DNA of 64,000 nt from Arcticibacter tournemirensis (lineage in GTDB: Bacteria; Bacteroidota; Bacteroidia; Sphingobacteriales; Sphingobacteriaceae): positions 4,216,001 through 4,280,000 of the forward strand of contig NZ_VFPL01000001.1 of the NCBI RefSeq assembly GCF_006716645.1, in the 5' to 3' direction. Made by a program: the position numbers and the translations under genes. Positions 8,292 to 16,811 of this stretch are shown one piece after another. How positions within the stretch are numbered: the stretch's first letter is position 1; each line of letters starts with the position of its first letter. The notes under the pieces are model-generated. The model searched no databases and had not been told where the DNA came from. It was given only the letters and a program-made list of their open reading frames with translations.

Positions 8292-8693
8292 ATGACAGCA
8301 AGCTCAGATATACAAGCATATAACGATTCTCAGCAAAACGAAGAGAGGTCAATCTGCAGTGTTCTATATCAGGAGATCAATAAAAGCCTTCCAGAGGCCG
8401 AAAGCAAGATCTGGCATGGACATCCGGTTTGGTTTCTGGACGGAAACCCAATTGTGGGATACAGCAAACTAAAAGGCGGCATCCGGTTATTATTCTGGAG
8501 CGGTCAATCATTTGAAGAGCCAAATTTGTCCGCAGAAGGAAGTTTCAAAGCCGCTGAAGCCCGGTATACAGCTATCAGACAAATTCACACTGATGATCTT
8601 GAACGATGGTTGAAAAAGGGGCGCAACATCCAGTGGGATTATAAAAACATAGTAAAACGCAAAGGCTCATTAGAGCCACTAAAAGGCCTTTAA
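8292..8693 (+). CDS. DUF1801 domain protein
   Basis: This 133-residue protein matches the YdhG/DUF1801 fold. Key parts are SKIWHGHPVWFLDGNPIVGY near residues 38-57 and GIRLLFWSGQSF after it. The C-terminal LKKGRNIQWDYKNIVKRKG is typical. Members have no firm biochemical role. Two in-frame ATGs lie close together; GGAGG (8281-8285) abuts the first at 8286 and stands 6 bases before the second at 8292, so I take the second. The clear Shine-Dalgarno is unusual for this phylum. It may be co-transcribed with the lipoprotein gene 24 bp upstream. Confidence 0.75.
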   Translation: MTASSDIQAYNDSQQNEERSICSVLYQEINKSLPEAESKIWHGHPVWFLDGNPIVGYSKLKGGIRLLFWSGQSFEEPNLSAEGSFKAAEARYTAIRQIHTDDLERWLKKGRNIQWDYKNIVKRKGSLEPLKGL

Positions 8694-8791
8694 TTAGCCA
8701 TTCGAAGAATTATTCAGACAATATAATCTGTTTGTCGTACATCCGGCGGTCGGACATTCTGCTCCCCGCGTTTTAAACTTCTACATTAGTA

Positions 8792-8822
8792 TTTTAGCTC
8801 TGCGTCCTAAAATGTAACTTTG
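8792..8822 (+). promoter_or_regulatory. Probable promoter of purB
   Basis: TAACTTTG at 8815-8822 fits the -7 consensus TAnnTTTG exactly. A TTTT at 8792-8795 stands at the preferred 19-base spacing in place of TTTG. The purB ATG lies 14 bases after the -7 element, giving a very short leader. Confidence 0.5.
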
Positions 8823-8836
8823 GCAAAATATTTCAC

Positions 8837-10180
8837 ATGAGTTTTTCTCCATTATTTGCCATTTCGCCAATCGACGGCCGTTACAGTAAAACCACGCAGG
8901 CCCTGTCCGCTTACTTTTCTGAAGCAGCTTTAATCAAATTCAGGGTATATATAGAAATTGAGTATTTTATTGCTCTCTGCAATTTACCTCTGCCGCAGCT
9001 GGAAGATTTTCCGAAAGAAAAACTGGAGAGCCTTAGAGATATTTATACGCAATTTAACGAAGAAGATGCCCTCCGGGTTAAGGAAATAGAAAGCGTTACG
9101 AATCACGATGTTAAAGCTGTAGAATACTTCATCAAAGAAAAATTCGATGGCTTAGGATTACAGCCTTATAAAGAATTTATTCATTTTGGATTAACGTCAC
9201 AGGACATAAACAATACTGCCATCCCCCACTCTTTTAAACTTGCAGTGGATGAGGTTTGGCTGCCGGCCCTGCTCGAATTAACAAACAGGCTTAGAGCTCT
9301 CGCTGGCGACTGGGAAGCTATTCCTATGCTCGCACACACGCATGGGCAACCGGCCTCTCCTACGCGCCTTGGCAAGGAACTGATGGTGTTCGTCGAGCGG
9401 CTTGAGGTCCAGATTAACCTGTTTACTCAAATCCCCTATTCGGCTAAGTTTGGCGGCGCTACAGGGAATTTCAATGCCCACCAGGTGGCTTACCCATCGA
9501 TTGACTGGAGACGGTTTGCCAACGACTTTGTGAACGGCCAGCTGAAGCTGAACCGCTCTCAATACACCACACAGATTGAACACTACGATAATTTTGCTGC
9601 ACAATGCGATGCGCTAAAAAGGATTAATAATATACTGCTGGATCTCGATAGGGATATGTGGACCTATATCTCCATGAATTACTTCCGTCAGAAAATAAAG
9701 GCAGGCGAAGTGGGCTCCTCGGCAATGCCGCATAAAGTTAATCCTATCGATTTTGAAAATTCGGAAGGAAACATCGGAATAGCCAACGCTTTGTTTGAAC
9801 ATCTCGCGGCAAAACTGCCGGTTTCACGACTTCAGCGCGATTTAACCGATTCTACCGTTTTACGTAACATCGGCGTACCCCTGGCGCACTCTCTTATTGC
9901 AATTAAGTCGACGCTCAGGGGACTTAATAAGCTTCTTTTGAATGAGGAAATAATCCGGCAGGACCTCGAGAACAACTGGGCAGTAGTAGCGGAGGCCATT
10001 CAGACAATTTTGCGGAGAGAGGGATATCCCAACCCTTATGAAGCATTAAAAGAGCTTACACGAACCAATCAAAAGGTAAATGCAGGCACAATTGCTGCTT
10101 TTGTCGAAACGCTTGATATAGCGGCTTCGGTAAAAGAGGAAATCAAGGCAATAAGTCCCGGTAATTATACTGGAATTTAA
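8837..10180 (+). CDS. purB: Adenylosuccinate lyase
   Basis: PurB cleaves SAICAR and adenylosuccinate, releasing fumarate, in purine and AMP synthesis. The 447-residue protein has the N-terminal SPIDGRYSKTT (about 9-19). The family signature GSSAMPHKVNPIDFENSEGN lies at about residues 295-314 and carries the mobile loop with the catalytic serine. HTHGQPASPTRLGKEL near residue 160 holds the catalytic histidine. Length and motifs match the longer E. coli-type PurB. It is a single gene with its own promoter. Confidence 0.97.
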   Translation: MSFSPLFAISPIDGRYSKTTQALSAYFSEAALIKFRVYIEIEYFIALCNLPLPQLEDFPKEKLESLRDIYTQFNEEDALRVKEIESVTNHDVKAVEYFIKEKFDGLGLQPYKEFIHFGLTSQDINNTAIPHSFKLAVDEVWLPALLELTNRLRALAGDWEAIPMLAHTHGQPASPTRLGKELMVFVERLEVQINLFTQIPYSAKFGGATGNFNAHQVAYPSIDWRRFANDFVNGQLKLNRSQYTTQIEHYDNFAAQCDALKRINNILLDLDRDMWTYISMNYFRQKIKAGEVGSSAMPHKVNPIDFENSEGNIGIANALFEHLAAKLPVSRLQRDLTDSTVLRNIGVPLAHSLIAIKSTLRGLNKLLLNEEIIRQDLENNWAVVAEAIQTILRREGYPNPYEALKELTRTNQKVNAGTIAAFVETLDIAASVKEEIKAISPGNYTGI

Positions 10181-10342
10181 TAGCAGCGAAAGTCCGGCTC
10201 CTGATTCTTACCCAGCCACTGCGAATTCATTAAATGAAATAAATACTTGTTGTCACTTTAATTATCCATTTAATGTCAATTCTTATCGGCCTCACCCTGT
10301 ATTCAGGGTCTTTTGGTAATTTTGTATAAAAATACATCAAAC

Positions 10343-10900
10343 ATGGCTTTTAACATCAACGTATATACCGAATCCACCCCCAATCCTGCAAGCATGAAGT
10401 TTCTTGTAAACAAGCTTCTTTTAAACGGCAGTGTGGATTTCCCGACAAAAGAAAGTGCGGAATCATCTCCTTTCGCGAAAGAACTGTTTAAATTCAACTT
10501 CGTTGCCGGAGTGTTCTTTGCAAGCAATTTTGTTACTATATCAAAGACAGAAGATGCTGAATGGCCCGATATTGAGCCAATTTTAAAAGAATTTGTAAAG
10601 GGTGCTGTTGAAGCGGAGCTGCAGGTCAGAGAGATCGTTCAGGAAGGAACACCTGACTTTGAAGGCACCGAAGCAGAAATAAAAATACAGCAGATCCTCC
10701 ACGATTATGTCCGCCCCGCAGTTGAGCAGGATGGAGGTGCGATCCATTTTAAGTCCTTTGATAGCGGAGTTGTGACAGTAGAACTTAGAGGATCATGCAG
10801 CGGATGTCCGTCATCAACCTATACATTGAAGGCAGGAATCGAAAATCTGCTGAAAAGAATGGTTCCTGAAGTTACAGAAGTGGTTTCAGAAGCACTGTAA
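10343..10900 (+). CDS. NifU-like (Nfu) Fe-S cluster scaffold protein
   Basis: This 185-residue protein joins an N-terminal Nfu_N domain (VYTESTPNPASMKFLVNK, about 5-22) to a C-terminal NifU domain. The latter carries the cluster-binding CxxC in GSCSGCPSS near residue 152, preceded by RPAVEQDGGAIHF. Such proteins pass 4Fe-4S clusters to target enzymes. I start at MAFNINVYTE, since an earlier GTG adds ten residues outside the family. The -7-like TAATTTTG at 10317-10324 lies just upstream. A candidate client in the window is the radical-SAM protein MtaB. Confidence 0.92.
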   Translation: MAFNINVYTESTPNPASMKFLVNKLLLNGSVDFPTKESAESSPFAKELFKFNFVAGVFFASNFVTISKTEDAEWPDIEPILKEFVKGAVEAELQVREIVQEGTPDFEGTEAEIKIQQILHDYVRPAVEQDGGAIHFKSFDSGVVTVELRGSCSGCPSSTYTLKAGIENLLKRMVPEVTEVVSEAL

Positions 10901-10903
10901 CAC

Positions 10904-10943
10904 TTGGGATTACACCGGTAAAACAATATCGGTATAATCCCAA
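10904..10943 (+). terminator. Hairpin after the nfu gene
   Basis: TTGGGATTACACCG (10904-10917) faces CGGTATAATCCCAA (10930-10943), a 14-bp stem with one mismatch and a 12-base loop. It begins 4 bases after the nfu stop. The following bases are not a T-run, so it may stabilise the 3' end or act as a weak terminator. Confidence 0.5.
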
Positions 10944-11005
10944 ATTACATAAAGTAAAATGATTTATTGTCTTTCGCAGGGTTAAGGTTATCCCGCCCAG
11001 TTATA

Positions 11006-11064
11006 CTTAATACGTATTACCAACAACTTACTACCTACAACCTACTACTTACAACCTACTACTA
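11006..11064. repeat. Intergenic ACTACTTACAACCT repeats
   Basis: The gap before the inositol monophosphatase gene contains near-tandem copies of a short unit: CAACTTACTACCTA, CAACCTACTACTTA and CAACCTACTACTAG. A similar low-complexity string, AACTTACAACTTATTACG, appears at about 35240. Both lie at gene 3' ends. Confidence 0.45.
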
Positions 11065-11853
11065 GTTAAAATACTTTCCGATCACTTCCCGCATTTTTTC
11101 ATTAAGCTTCTTGTTACCGGCAAGAATTTCCCGGGTATTAAAGGTGTCCGGTCCGCCTGCAAAGTTTGTGGCTTCGCCTCCTGCTTCCCTCACAAGTACC
11201 ATCCCGGCAGCAATATCATACGAATTTAAGTTGTACTCAAAGTACGCATCAAAACGGCCACAGGCTACGTAAGCGAGGTCAACTGCTGCCGATCCTACTC
11301 TACGGAGGCCATGACTCACCTTAGTCAGTTCCCTGAAAACATTGATGTATTTCTCAAGCTTTTCAAAATCATAATATGGAAAGCCCGTCGCAATTAATGA
11401 CTGTGGAAATTCTTCATTTGATGAAACGGAGATAGGATTCCCGTTCAAATAAGCGCCCCCATCCTTCCATGCGTAGAAACATTCGTCGCGGTTAACTTCA
11501 TATACTACCCCCAAAACAAGTTCGTCGTTCTGCTGTAAAGCAATGCTAACTGAAAAAGTAGGGAGCCCATGTATAAAATTGGTCGTCCCGTCAAGCGGAT
11601 CTACAATCCAGTTAAACACATCGCCGGTCTTGTTAATTGTTTCTTCCTCGGTCACAAAGCCTGCTTCAGGAAGAAGACTGGTGAGCCCGGCGACAATTCT
11701 TTCTTCTGCCGTTTTATCAACATACGAAACCAGGTTATTCAGCCCTTTGTATTCAATTTTCGAAGCGTCGAATATTGCACCCTCTGCACGAATGAACGCA
11801 CCTGTTTCCTTTGCAAGTTTTACCACGTTTGCGGTAAGTTGTTCTAAATCCAT
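11062..11853 (-). CDS. Inositol monophosphatase family protein (SuhB-like)
   Basis: This 263-residue protein belongs to the Mg2+/Li+-dependent inositol monophosphatase family. Metal-binding motifs are present: EEET near residue 68, and the signature WIVDPLDGTTNFIHGLP at about 82-98. A C-terminal NSYDIAAGMVLVREAGG follows. Members dephosphorylate inositol phosphates, and SuhB of E. coli also acts in rRNA antitermination. The ATG at 11853 is preferred to a TTG two codons earlier. It starts two bases after the lgt stop, so the two genes form an operon. Confidence 0.9.
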   Translation of the reverse strand: MDLEQLTANVVKLAKETGAFIRAEGAIFDASKIEYKGLNNLVSYVDKTAEERIVAGLTSLLPEAGFVTEEETINKTGDVFNWIVDPLDGTTNFIHGLPTFSVSIALQQNDELVLGVVYEVNRDECFYAWKDGGAYLNGNPISVSSNEEFPQSLIATGFPYYDFEKLEKYINVFRELTKVSHGLRRVGSAAVDLAYVACGRFDAYFEYNLNSYDIAAGMVLVREAGGEATNFAGGPDTFNTREILAGNKKLNEKMREVIGKYFN

Positions 11854-11855
11854 TG

Positions 11856-13013
11856 TCAAACCAACTGTTTTTTTGATTTATTTACAGACCAGATAATTCC
11901 TGCGGTTCCCGAGACCACCATAACAAGAGAAATAAACTCTGCCTGAGTGAAACTAAGGCCACCAACATGGTAATGAGAATTCACCCTGATAAGCTCTATG
12001 AAAAACCGCTCTACGCCGGCCAAAATAAGATACAGTGAAAACAATACACCTGCGGGCTTCAGCTTCGTCCTCAAAGACCAAAGGACAAAAAAGAGGATTA
12101 AACAGATAACGACCTCATAAAAAGCAGTAGGGTAAACGCCCACAGGAAGTTCATTGCAATATTTTCCAACACATCCGGGAATAGGCACCCCCTCATGAAT
12201 CACATTATGCGGATACTTGAACGACCACATCCAGTCCGGCGCCCAGCTCAGCCAATCCGGCTTCGGAGCAGTATTCGGAATTCCCCAGTCGCCATCGCCC
12301 GACATGTGACAGCCTATCCTACCAACGGCATAAGCCAGCATCATCCCCGGACCGCCTACATCAAGCATATGCAGGGGTTTGATACCATTTTTATTCGCTA
12401 TATAGAGTACAGCCGCACCACCGCAGATGAGTCCGCCATAAAAGGTTAAACCACTAAAAGAAAGCAAACCGTCGATAGGGTCCTTCATAAAATCTTCTAA
12501 ATATTCCAGGTTATGGAATATTTTGGCTCCCAGAAATCCCCATACTGCGGCCCAAACTACGGCCGAGCTCATTACCTGATATGGATGTACAGTTTCTTCT
12601 ACAACTTTAGGCTTGGGCAGCTGCTGCTTCTTCTTCTCCGAATAAGCCCACCAGGCAAAGAGCCCTCCCAGAATGAGGCCTCCGATAAAGTTCCCCCGAG
12701 ACGACAAAATAAAGGATTGCGGATTGTTTACAAACTCAGCATAATTCAGAACACCGTCCAGCAGCTTATACCCGATAACAAATCCAAAGAGTCCGTTAAG
12801 AATCAGTTCTGAAGACGACACCGGCTCGCCAATAGTTACTTTCCGTTTAAAAGGATGTACAAGGCCTCCGGCCTCCTTCCTTTTTAATTCCTGAGTAAAA
12901 GCCCAGTACCCTGCAATGAATGCCAGGGCTACAAAAAAGCCAAAGGTTTGAATCGGAAGCGGAATATTGATCCCGGTGAAGTATTCAATGAGGTGAGAAA
13001 GGGTTGGAAACAT
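11856..13013 (-). CDS. lgt: Prolipoprotein diacylglyceryl transferase
   Basis: Lgt moves a diacylglyceryl group from phosphatidylglycerol to the lipobox cysteine of prolipoproteins in the inner membrane. The sequence shows several membrane helices and the signature [16 protein letters not shown] near residues 229-244. At 385 residues it is about 100 longer than the E. coli enzyme, with an extra hydrophilic/hydrophobic block at roughly 45-145 containing a KRK segment and a Lys/Gln-rich linker. Related Bacteroidota proteins are often long. Its substrates include the lipoproteins and SusD proteins elsewhere in this window. Confidence 0.93.
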   Translation of the reverse strand: MFPTLSHLIEYFTGINIPLPIQTFGFFVALAFIAGYWAFTQELKRKEAGGLVHPFKRKVTIGEPVSSSELILNGLFGFVIGYKLLDGVLNYAEFVNNPQSFILSSRGNFIGGLILGGLFAWWAYSEKKKQQLPKPKVVEETVHPYQVMSSAVVWAAVWGFLGAKIFHNLEYLEDFMKDPIDGLLSFSGLTFYGGLICGGAAVLYIANKNGIKPLHMLDVGGPGMMLAYAVGRIGCHMSGDGDWGIPNTAPKPDWLSWAPDWMWSFKYPHNVIHEGVPIPGCVGKYCNELPVGVYPTAFYEVVICLILFFVLWSLRTKLKPAGVLFSLYLILAGVERFFIELIRVNSHYHVGGLSFTQAEFISLVMVVSGTAGIIWSVNKSKKQLV

Positions 13014-13047
13014 GTGCTAAATATACGGCTTGATAATTAAAATAAAA

Positions 13048-14370
13048 TTAATGAGAAAAAACTTCTGCCGCCGCCTCCTCAATATCAACATTCCCATCCT
13101 CAGATATAGCAACAAGTTTCACCACACGCGATTCATTAACAAGTACAGGATCGTATTTCACCCTTACTTTCACATAGTTTCGCGTAACCCCATGCATATA
13201 ACCGTCTTTCTGATCGCTCTCAAACAGCACAGCTTCCGTTTTCCCAAGCTGCGACTCATAAAATACCCTTCGTTTCTTATCCGAAAGAATATGCAGCATC
13301 TTGCTTCTGTCCGCCCGCTGGGCGCCGGGAACATTCCCTTCCATAGCAGCTGCTAACGTATTCTCGCGCTCCGAATAGGTAAACACGTGAAGATAAGAGA
13401 TGTCGAGGTTGTTCAAAAAGTTATAAGTATCTAAAAAGTCCTCACGGGTTTCGCCAGGGAAGCCGGTTATCACATCCACACCGATACAACAGTCGGGCAT
13501 CAGCTCTCTGATCTTAGCAACGCGGTCGGCATATAACTCTCTTTTGTATCGCCTTCTCATCAGAGAAAGTATCTTATTACTGCCAGACTGCAGTGGAATA
13601 TGAAAATGAGGAACAAAGCGTTTCGACCTGGCCACAAACTCTATGATCTCATTGCTCAGAAGATTGGGTTCAATGGATGAAATTCTGATCCTGTCAATAC
13701 CTTCCACCTCATCAAGAGCCTTCACCAGGTCGAAGAATTTATCTTCTCTCCCTCCGTTCCGGATACCAAAATCGCCGATATTAACTCCGGTAAGTACAAT
13801 TTCTCTGACTCCCGAAGCGGCTATTGCCCGCGCCTGCTCCGTAATCTTCTCAATGGTATCACTCCGGCTTCCACCTCTGGCCAGCGGAATTGTACAAAAA
13901 GTACATGAATAGTCACATCCGTCCTGAACCTTTAAAAAAGTCCGCGTGCGGTCCCCATATGAATACGACGCCACAAATTCATTTACCTCCGAAATTGGTT
14001 TATTATAGACAGTAGCTTTAGGCTGTTTTGTAAGATCGGTTAAAAACTCTACAATCCTGAACTTCTCAGCTGCCCCCAGCACCATATCCACACCCGGGAT
14101 CTCCGATATTTCTTTTGGCTTCAGCTGCGCATAACAGCCTACTATGATTATATACGCCTGAGGCGAATGCTTTAATGCCTCCTTAACTACCTTACGGCAT
14201 TTCTTGTCGGCATGATCCGTTACAGAACATGTATTGATCAGGTACACGTCTGGCTTATCTGTGAAATTTACAACCTCAAAACCCGCCTGGCTGAACTGAC
14301 GGCCAATTGTAGATGTTTCAGAATAATTAAGTTTACAGCCTAATGTATAAAATGCAACCTTCCTGCTCAT
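13048..14370 (-). CDS. mtaB: tRNA threonylcarbamoyladenosine methylthiotransferase MtaB
   Basis: MtaB is a radical-SAM methylthiotransferase that adds a methylthio group to t6A37 of tRNA. The N-terminal domain shows cluster cysteines in TLGCKLNYSE (Cys12), INTCSVTDHADKKC and IIVGCYAQL. The radical-SAM motif reads CDYSCTFCTIP near residue 150. A C-terminal TRAM-like domain ends the 440-residue protein. MtaB, rather than MiaB or RimO, is suggested by GCKLNYSET at the start. It lies upstream of lgt on the same strand with a 34-bp gap, so partial read-through is likely. Confidence 0.92.
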   Translation of the reverse strand: MSRKVAFYTLGCKLNYSETSTIGRQFSQAGFEVVNFTDKPDVYLINTCSVTDHADKKCRKVVKEALKHSPQAYIIIVGCYAQLKPKEISEIPGVDMVLGAAEKFRIVEFLTDLTKQPKATVYNKPISEVNEFVASYSYGDRTRTFLKVQDGCDYSCTFCTIPLARGGSRSDTIEKITEQARAIAASGVREIVLTGVNIGDFGIRNGGREDKFFDLVKALDEVEGIDRIRISSIEPNLLSNEIIEFVARSKRFVPHFHIPLQSGSNKILSLMRRRYKRELYADRVAKIRELMPDCCIGVDVITGFPGETREDFLDTYNFLNNLDISYLHVFTYSERENTLAAAMEGNVPGAQRADRSKMLHILSDKKRRVFYESQLGKTEAVLFESDQKDGYMHGVTRNYVKVRVKYDPVLVNESRVVKLVAISEDGNVDIEEAAAEVFSH

Positions 14371-14380
14371 AATCAGGGGG

Positions 14381-14388
14381 CAAAGATA
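14381..14388 (-). promoter_or_regulatory. -7 element for mtaB
   Basis: On the minus strand the bases read TATCTTTG, an exact TAnnTTTG match, 10 bases before the mtaB ATG. The -33 position falls within the end of ubiX and shows no clear TTTG. Confidence 0.4.
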
Positions 14389-14403
14389 GGAAAATTCTCA
14401 GTC

Positions 14404-14973
14404 TTAACTCCCTTCTCCCCACCTGTATGACGAATTCTTAAGACCGATAAGATCGATAACCCGGTCTATTACCGTAGCTGCCACCTCCTCTACGGAAGCG
14501 GGGCGACTGTAAAACGAAGGACTTGCAGGACAGATGATACCACCAGCTTCCGTCACAGTCTTCATATTATTGATATGAATAAGACTTAAGGGCGTGTCGC
14601 GCACAACCAGCACAAGCTTCCGGCGCTCCTTCAGGATCACATCGGCAGCCCGGGTTGTCAGATCATTCGAAATTCCCGAAGCGATGCGGCCAAGTGTTCC
14701 CATAGAACAGGGACAGATCACCATTGAATCGTATTGGGCAGAGCCAGAAGCAAAAGGAGCATAGAAATCTCCCTTACTATATATCTTAAAGGGATAGCTC
14801 CTGTAAAGATCATTTCCCAGCTCATGCTGCCACACCTCCAGCGCGTTGTCTGACATAATAAGGCCGACTTCCAGAAGCTGATCCTGTAAAAGCTGTAGTT
14901 TATCAAGTAACACTTTTGCATACACAGCACCGCTTGCACCTGTTACAGCTATCACTATTTTTCTTCTATCCAT
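14404..14973 (-). CDS. ubiX: Flavin prenyltransferase UbiX
   Basis: UbiX joins dimethylallyl phosphate to FMN to make prenylated FMN, the cofactor of UbiD-type decarboxylases. The 189-residue protein opens with the FMN-binding VIAVTGASGAVYAK (about 7-20). It contains the conserved RRKLVLVVRDTPLSLIHINN near residue 125, with the phosphate-binding arginine. No ubiD homologue is in the window; in Bacteroidota the pair may serve menaquinone synthesis. A candidate attenuator or small RNA lies directly upstream. Confidence 0.93.
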   Translation of the reverse strand: MDRRKIVIAVTGASGAVYAKVLLDKLQLLQDQLLEVGLIMSDNALEVWQHELGNDLYRSYPFKIYSKGDFYAPFASGSAQYDSMVICPCSMGTLGRIASGISNDLTTRAADVILKERRKLVLVVRDTPLSLIHINNMKTVTEAGGIICPASPSFYSRPASVEEVAATVIDRVIDLIGLKNSSYRWGEGS

Positions 14974-14983
14974 CTGCTATCAA

Positions 14984-14991
14984 CAAAAATA
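14984..14991 (-). promoter_or_regulatory. Possible proximal -7 element for ubiX
   Basis: The minus strand reads TATTTTTG, matching TAnnTTTG, 10 bases before the ubiX ATG. If it works, ubiX can be transcribed independently of the leader RNA that ends just upstream. No TTTG stands at the right spacing. Confidence 0.35.
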
Positions 14992-15004
14992 ATACTAATT
15001 GGTT

Positions 15005-15037
15005 AAAAAAAAGGGTCGAATACAAGTATTCGACCCT
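15005..15037 (-). terminator. Rho-independent terminator upstream of ubiX
   Basis: On the minus strand a perfect 12-bp stem with a 2-base loop is followed by TTTTTTTT. It can end the candidate small RNA and also any read-through from the esterase/dioxygenase operon upstream. Confidence 0.88.
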
Positions 15038-15077
15038 ACATCTACCTATGAAAAACATGCCCTTTGGGAGGGCACTA
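15005..15077 (-). ncRNA. Candidate small RNA or transcription attenuator upstream of ubiX
   Basis: A full promoter (see 15078-15108) would start a minus-strand RNA of about 70 nt near 15073. The RNA would begin with a small hairpin (GCCCT facing AGGGC, 15073-15059) and have a linker of about 20 nt. It would end in a perfect 12-bp stem (AGGGTCGAATAC, loop, GTATTCGACCCT; 15037-15012) followed by eight U residues. It contains no convincing protein gene. It may be a free sRNA or the leader of ubiX, whose ATG lies 32 bases beyond the U-run. Confidence 0.6.
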
Positions 15078-15108
15078 CAAATATAGTTATAAGTGCAATA
15101 TCTGCAAA
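15078..15108 (-). promoter_or_regulatory. Complete Bacteroidota-type promoter, TTTG-N19-TATATTTG
   Basis: The minus strand carries TTTG at 15108-15105, exactly 19 bases, then TATATTTG at 15085-15078. This is an ideal match to the primary-sigma promoter of Bacteroidota (-33 TTTG, -7 TAnnTTTG) and the best one in the window. No open reading frame of note starts just downstream, which points to an RNA product or a regulatory leader. Confidence 0.75.
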
Positions 15109-15231
15109 GATTTTTTCTTTTAAATAAATGTTGCAACTTACAATACGCACAGAATGCTGATTTTCAGAAAGAAATTTTTTTCATCAATCTAAAACACTAT
15201 CGCTTTTCGATTGTAAACAGCCCTCTTTTCT

Positions 15232-15870
15232 TTATTTAACACCATCATTACTTAAAATAACATCATTCGCCAGAGTAATTTCGTCATTTATTATCGTATG
15301 ACGCCGGCCTTCAAACACTTTTAAAGTAATGTCAGCATTCATATTTTCCAGTATTTTCACTGTTTCCTGAACCCGGCTGAAAGGCACATGCTCGTCGGGC
15401 ACACCCGTAGTAATAAGTACAGGAGTTTTCATCAGATCGCCGGCATATTTTCCGGGGCTCAGGGTTTTACCGATCAGCCCACCTGTAAAAGCGATAACAC
15501 CGGCATACCTGGATGGGTGCCGTGCAATATATTCGAGAGTTAAACATGCTCCCTGAGAAAAACCCAAAAAATAGATCCGGTCAGAGCTTATTCCCTCTTT
15601 GTTAACATCGCTTACAAGCTCATTCAAAACCTCCAGAGCGCTTGCCAGCGCCGGCTGGTTCTGCTCATCGCCGGCCATGAAACTATATGGATACCAACTC
15701 CTGTTAGTTGCCTGGGGGGCATATATAGCCAGCGAATCAACGTTCAGCGCTGACGACAGGCGTACAATATCCCCGGCAGCAGCGCCTCTTCCGTGAAGCA
15801 TGATCAGGGCGGCGCGGGCATCAGCACTTGCCGCTCCTGTGGTGATATATTGTTTTTTATGAGTGTACAT
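15232..15870 (-). CDS. Phospholipase/carboxylesterase family hydrolase (MhqD-like)
   Basis: This 212-residue alpha/beta hydrolase has the family's oxyanion region LIMLHGRGAAAGD near residue 20, the nucleophile elbow GFSQGACLTL near residue 105, an aspartate in GVPDEHVPF and a histidine in EGRRHTI. It belongs to the LysoPL-type carboxylesterase family that includes B. subtilis MhqD. I start at MYTHKKQYI, one base after the upstream dioxygenase stop; an earlier in-frame ATG would lie deep inside that gene. The pairing mirrors the quinone-detoxification genes mhqO and mhqD of Bacillus. Confidence 0.85.
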   Translation of the reverse strand: MYTHKKQYITTGAASADARAALIMLHGRGAAAGDIVRLSSALNVDSLAIYAPQATNRSWYPYSFMAGDEQNQPALASALEVLNELVSDVNKEGISSDRIYFLGFSQGACLTLEYIARHPSRYAGVIAFTGGLIGKTLSPGKYAGDLMKTPVLITTGVPDEHVPFSRVQETVKILENMNADITLKVFEGRRHTIINDEITLANDVILSNDGVK

Positions 15871-15871
15871 A

Positions 15872-16807
15872 TTAATATAATTCAGGTAAAGTTTCCTCCA
15901 GCCTGCTTCTGTACTGTTCATATTGTGCAGGAAGCTTGAGATGAGAGCCAAGCTCTTCCACAGATTCGTCGGCGGCAAAACCGGGGTTATCGGTAGCCAG
16001 CTCAAATAACACACCACCCGGCTCCCTGAAGTACAATGAATAGAAGTAATTGCGGTCAATCTTATCGGTGATATGCAAACCAAGCTTTTCAATCTTTTCC
16101 CTATACTGCATTAGCACATTTTCATCCTTAACACGGAAGGCAACATGATGAACAGATCCTCCCGCTACATGACCAACCTGCTCACCGGGAACTTCAACTA
16201 AATCAACAATGGCGGCATTCTCTACCGCATCGGTAATAAACCTGAAGCGGTTTACATGCTGCTCAAGCAAGCGGTAGCCGAACACCTCCGTTAGAATATC
16301 CGCAGTTGGCTGTATCTTGTTACTCGTGATCGTTACGTTGTGAAAGCCTCGGGTCGCATTTTCACCTTTCACTTCATCCGTTTCCCAGGGCAGTCTCAAG
16401 TCAGCATTCCTGGAAACAATAAGCTCCAGCTTCAGTCCGTCAGGATCAAGGAACGTTAAGTACGGCTCACCAAACTTCTCTGCAACCTTGTTATAGGTAA
16501 CATTATGCTGATCGAATCTTTTCAACCAGAAATCCAAACTGCCTTCGGGAACTGAATAACCGATCTCGGTTGCCTGCCGGCTTCCGCGCCGACCCGTCAT
16601 GATATTATCCCAGGGGAAAAAAGTAAGTATTGTACCGGGCGTACCATTCTTGTCACCATAATACAAATGATATGTTTCAGGGTCGTCGAAGTTTACGGTC
16701 TTCTTCACCAGACGAAGTCCGAGTACTTTTGTGTAAAATTCAAAGTTTCTTTTAGCGTTGCCTGCTATTGCAGTGATATGGTGTATGCCGTTTATCGTGC
16801 TTTCCAT
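15872..16807 (-). CDS. Ring-cleaving dioxygenase of the VOC superfamily (MhqO/MhqA-like)
   Basis: The 311-residue protein contains two glyoxalase-fold halves. The first begins with INGIHHITAIAGNAKRNFEF, the metal-ligand region, and the second has GGSVHHVAFRVKDE near residue 215. FREPGGVLFELATDNPGF near residue 255 supplies the conserved glutamate. Related proteins (MhqO, MhqA, LinE-like) cleave hydroquinones and help resist quinones. It is the first gene of a two-gene operon with the esterase. A strong Shine-Dalgarno and a -7 element precede it. Confidence 0.88.
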   Translation of the reverse strand: MESTINGIHHITAIAGNAKRNFEFYTKVLGLRLVKKTVNFDDPETYHLYYGDKNGTPGTILTFFPWDNIMTGRRGSRQATEIGYSVPEGSLDFWLKRFDQHNVTYNKVAEKFGEPYLTFLDPDGLKLELIVSRNADLRLPWETDEVKGENATRGFHNVTITSNKIQPTADILTEVFGYRLLEQHVNRFRFITDAVENAAIVDLVEVPGEQVGHVAGGSVHHVAFRVKDENVLMQYREKIEKLGLHITDKIDRNYFYSLYFREPGGVLFELATDNPGFAADESVEELGSHLKLPAQYEQYRSRLEETLPELY

Positions 16808-16811
16808 AATT

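Noticed and set aside
15868-16092. Longer start for the MhqD-like esterase at 16092
   Set aside because: It would overlap the dioxygenase gene by more than 200 bases, and the added residues do not belong to the hydrolase fold; the ATG at 15870 gives the family length.
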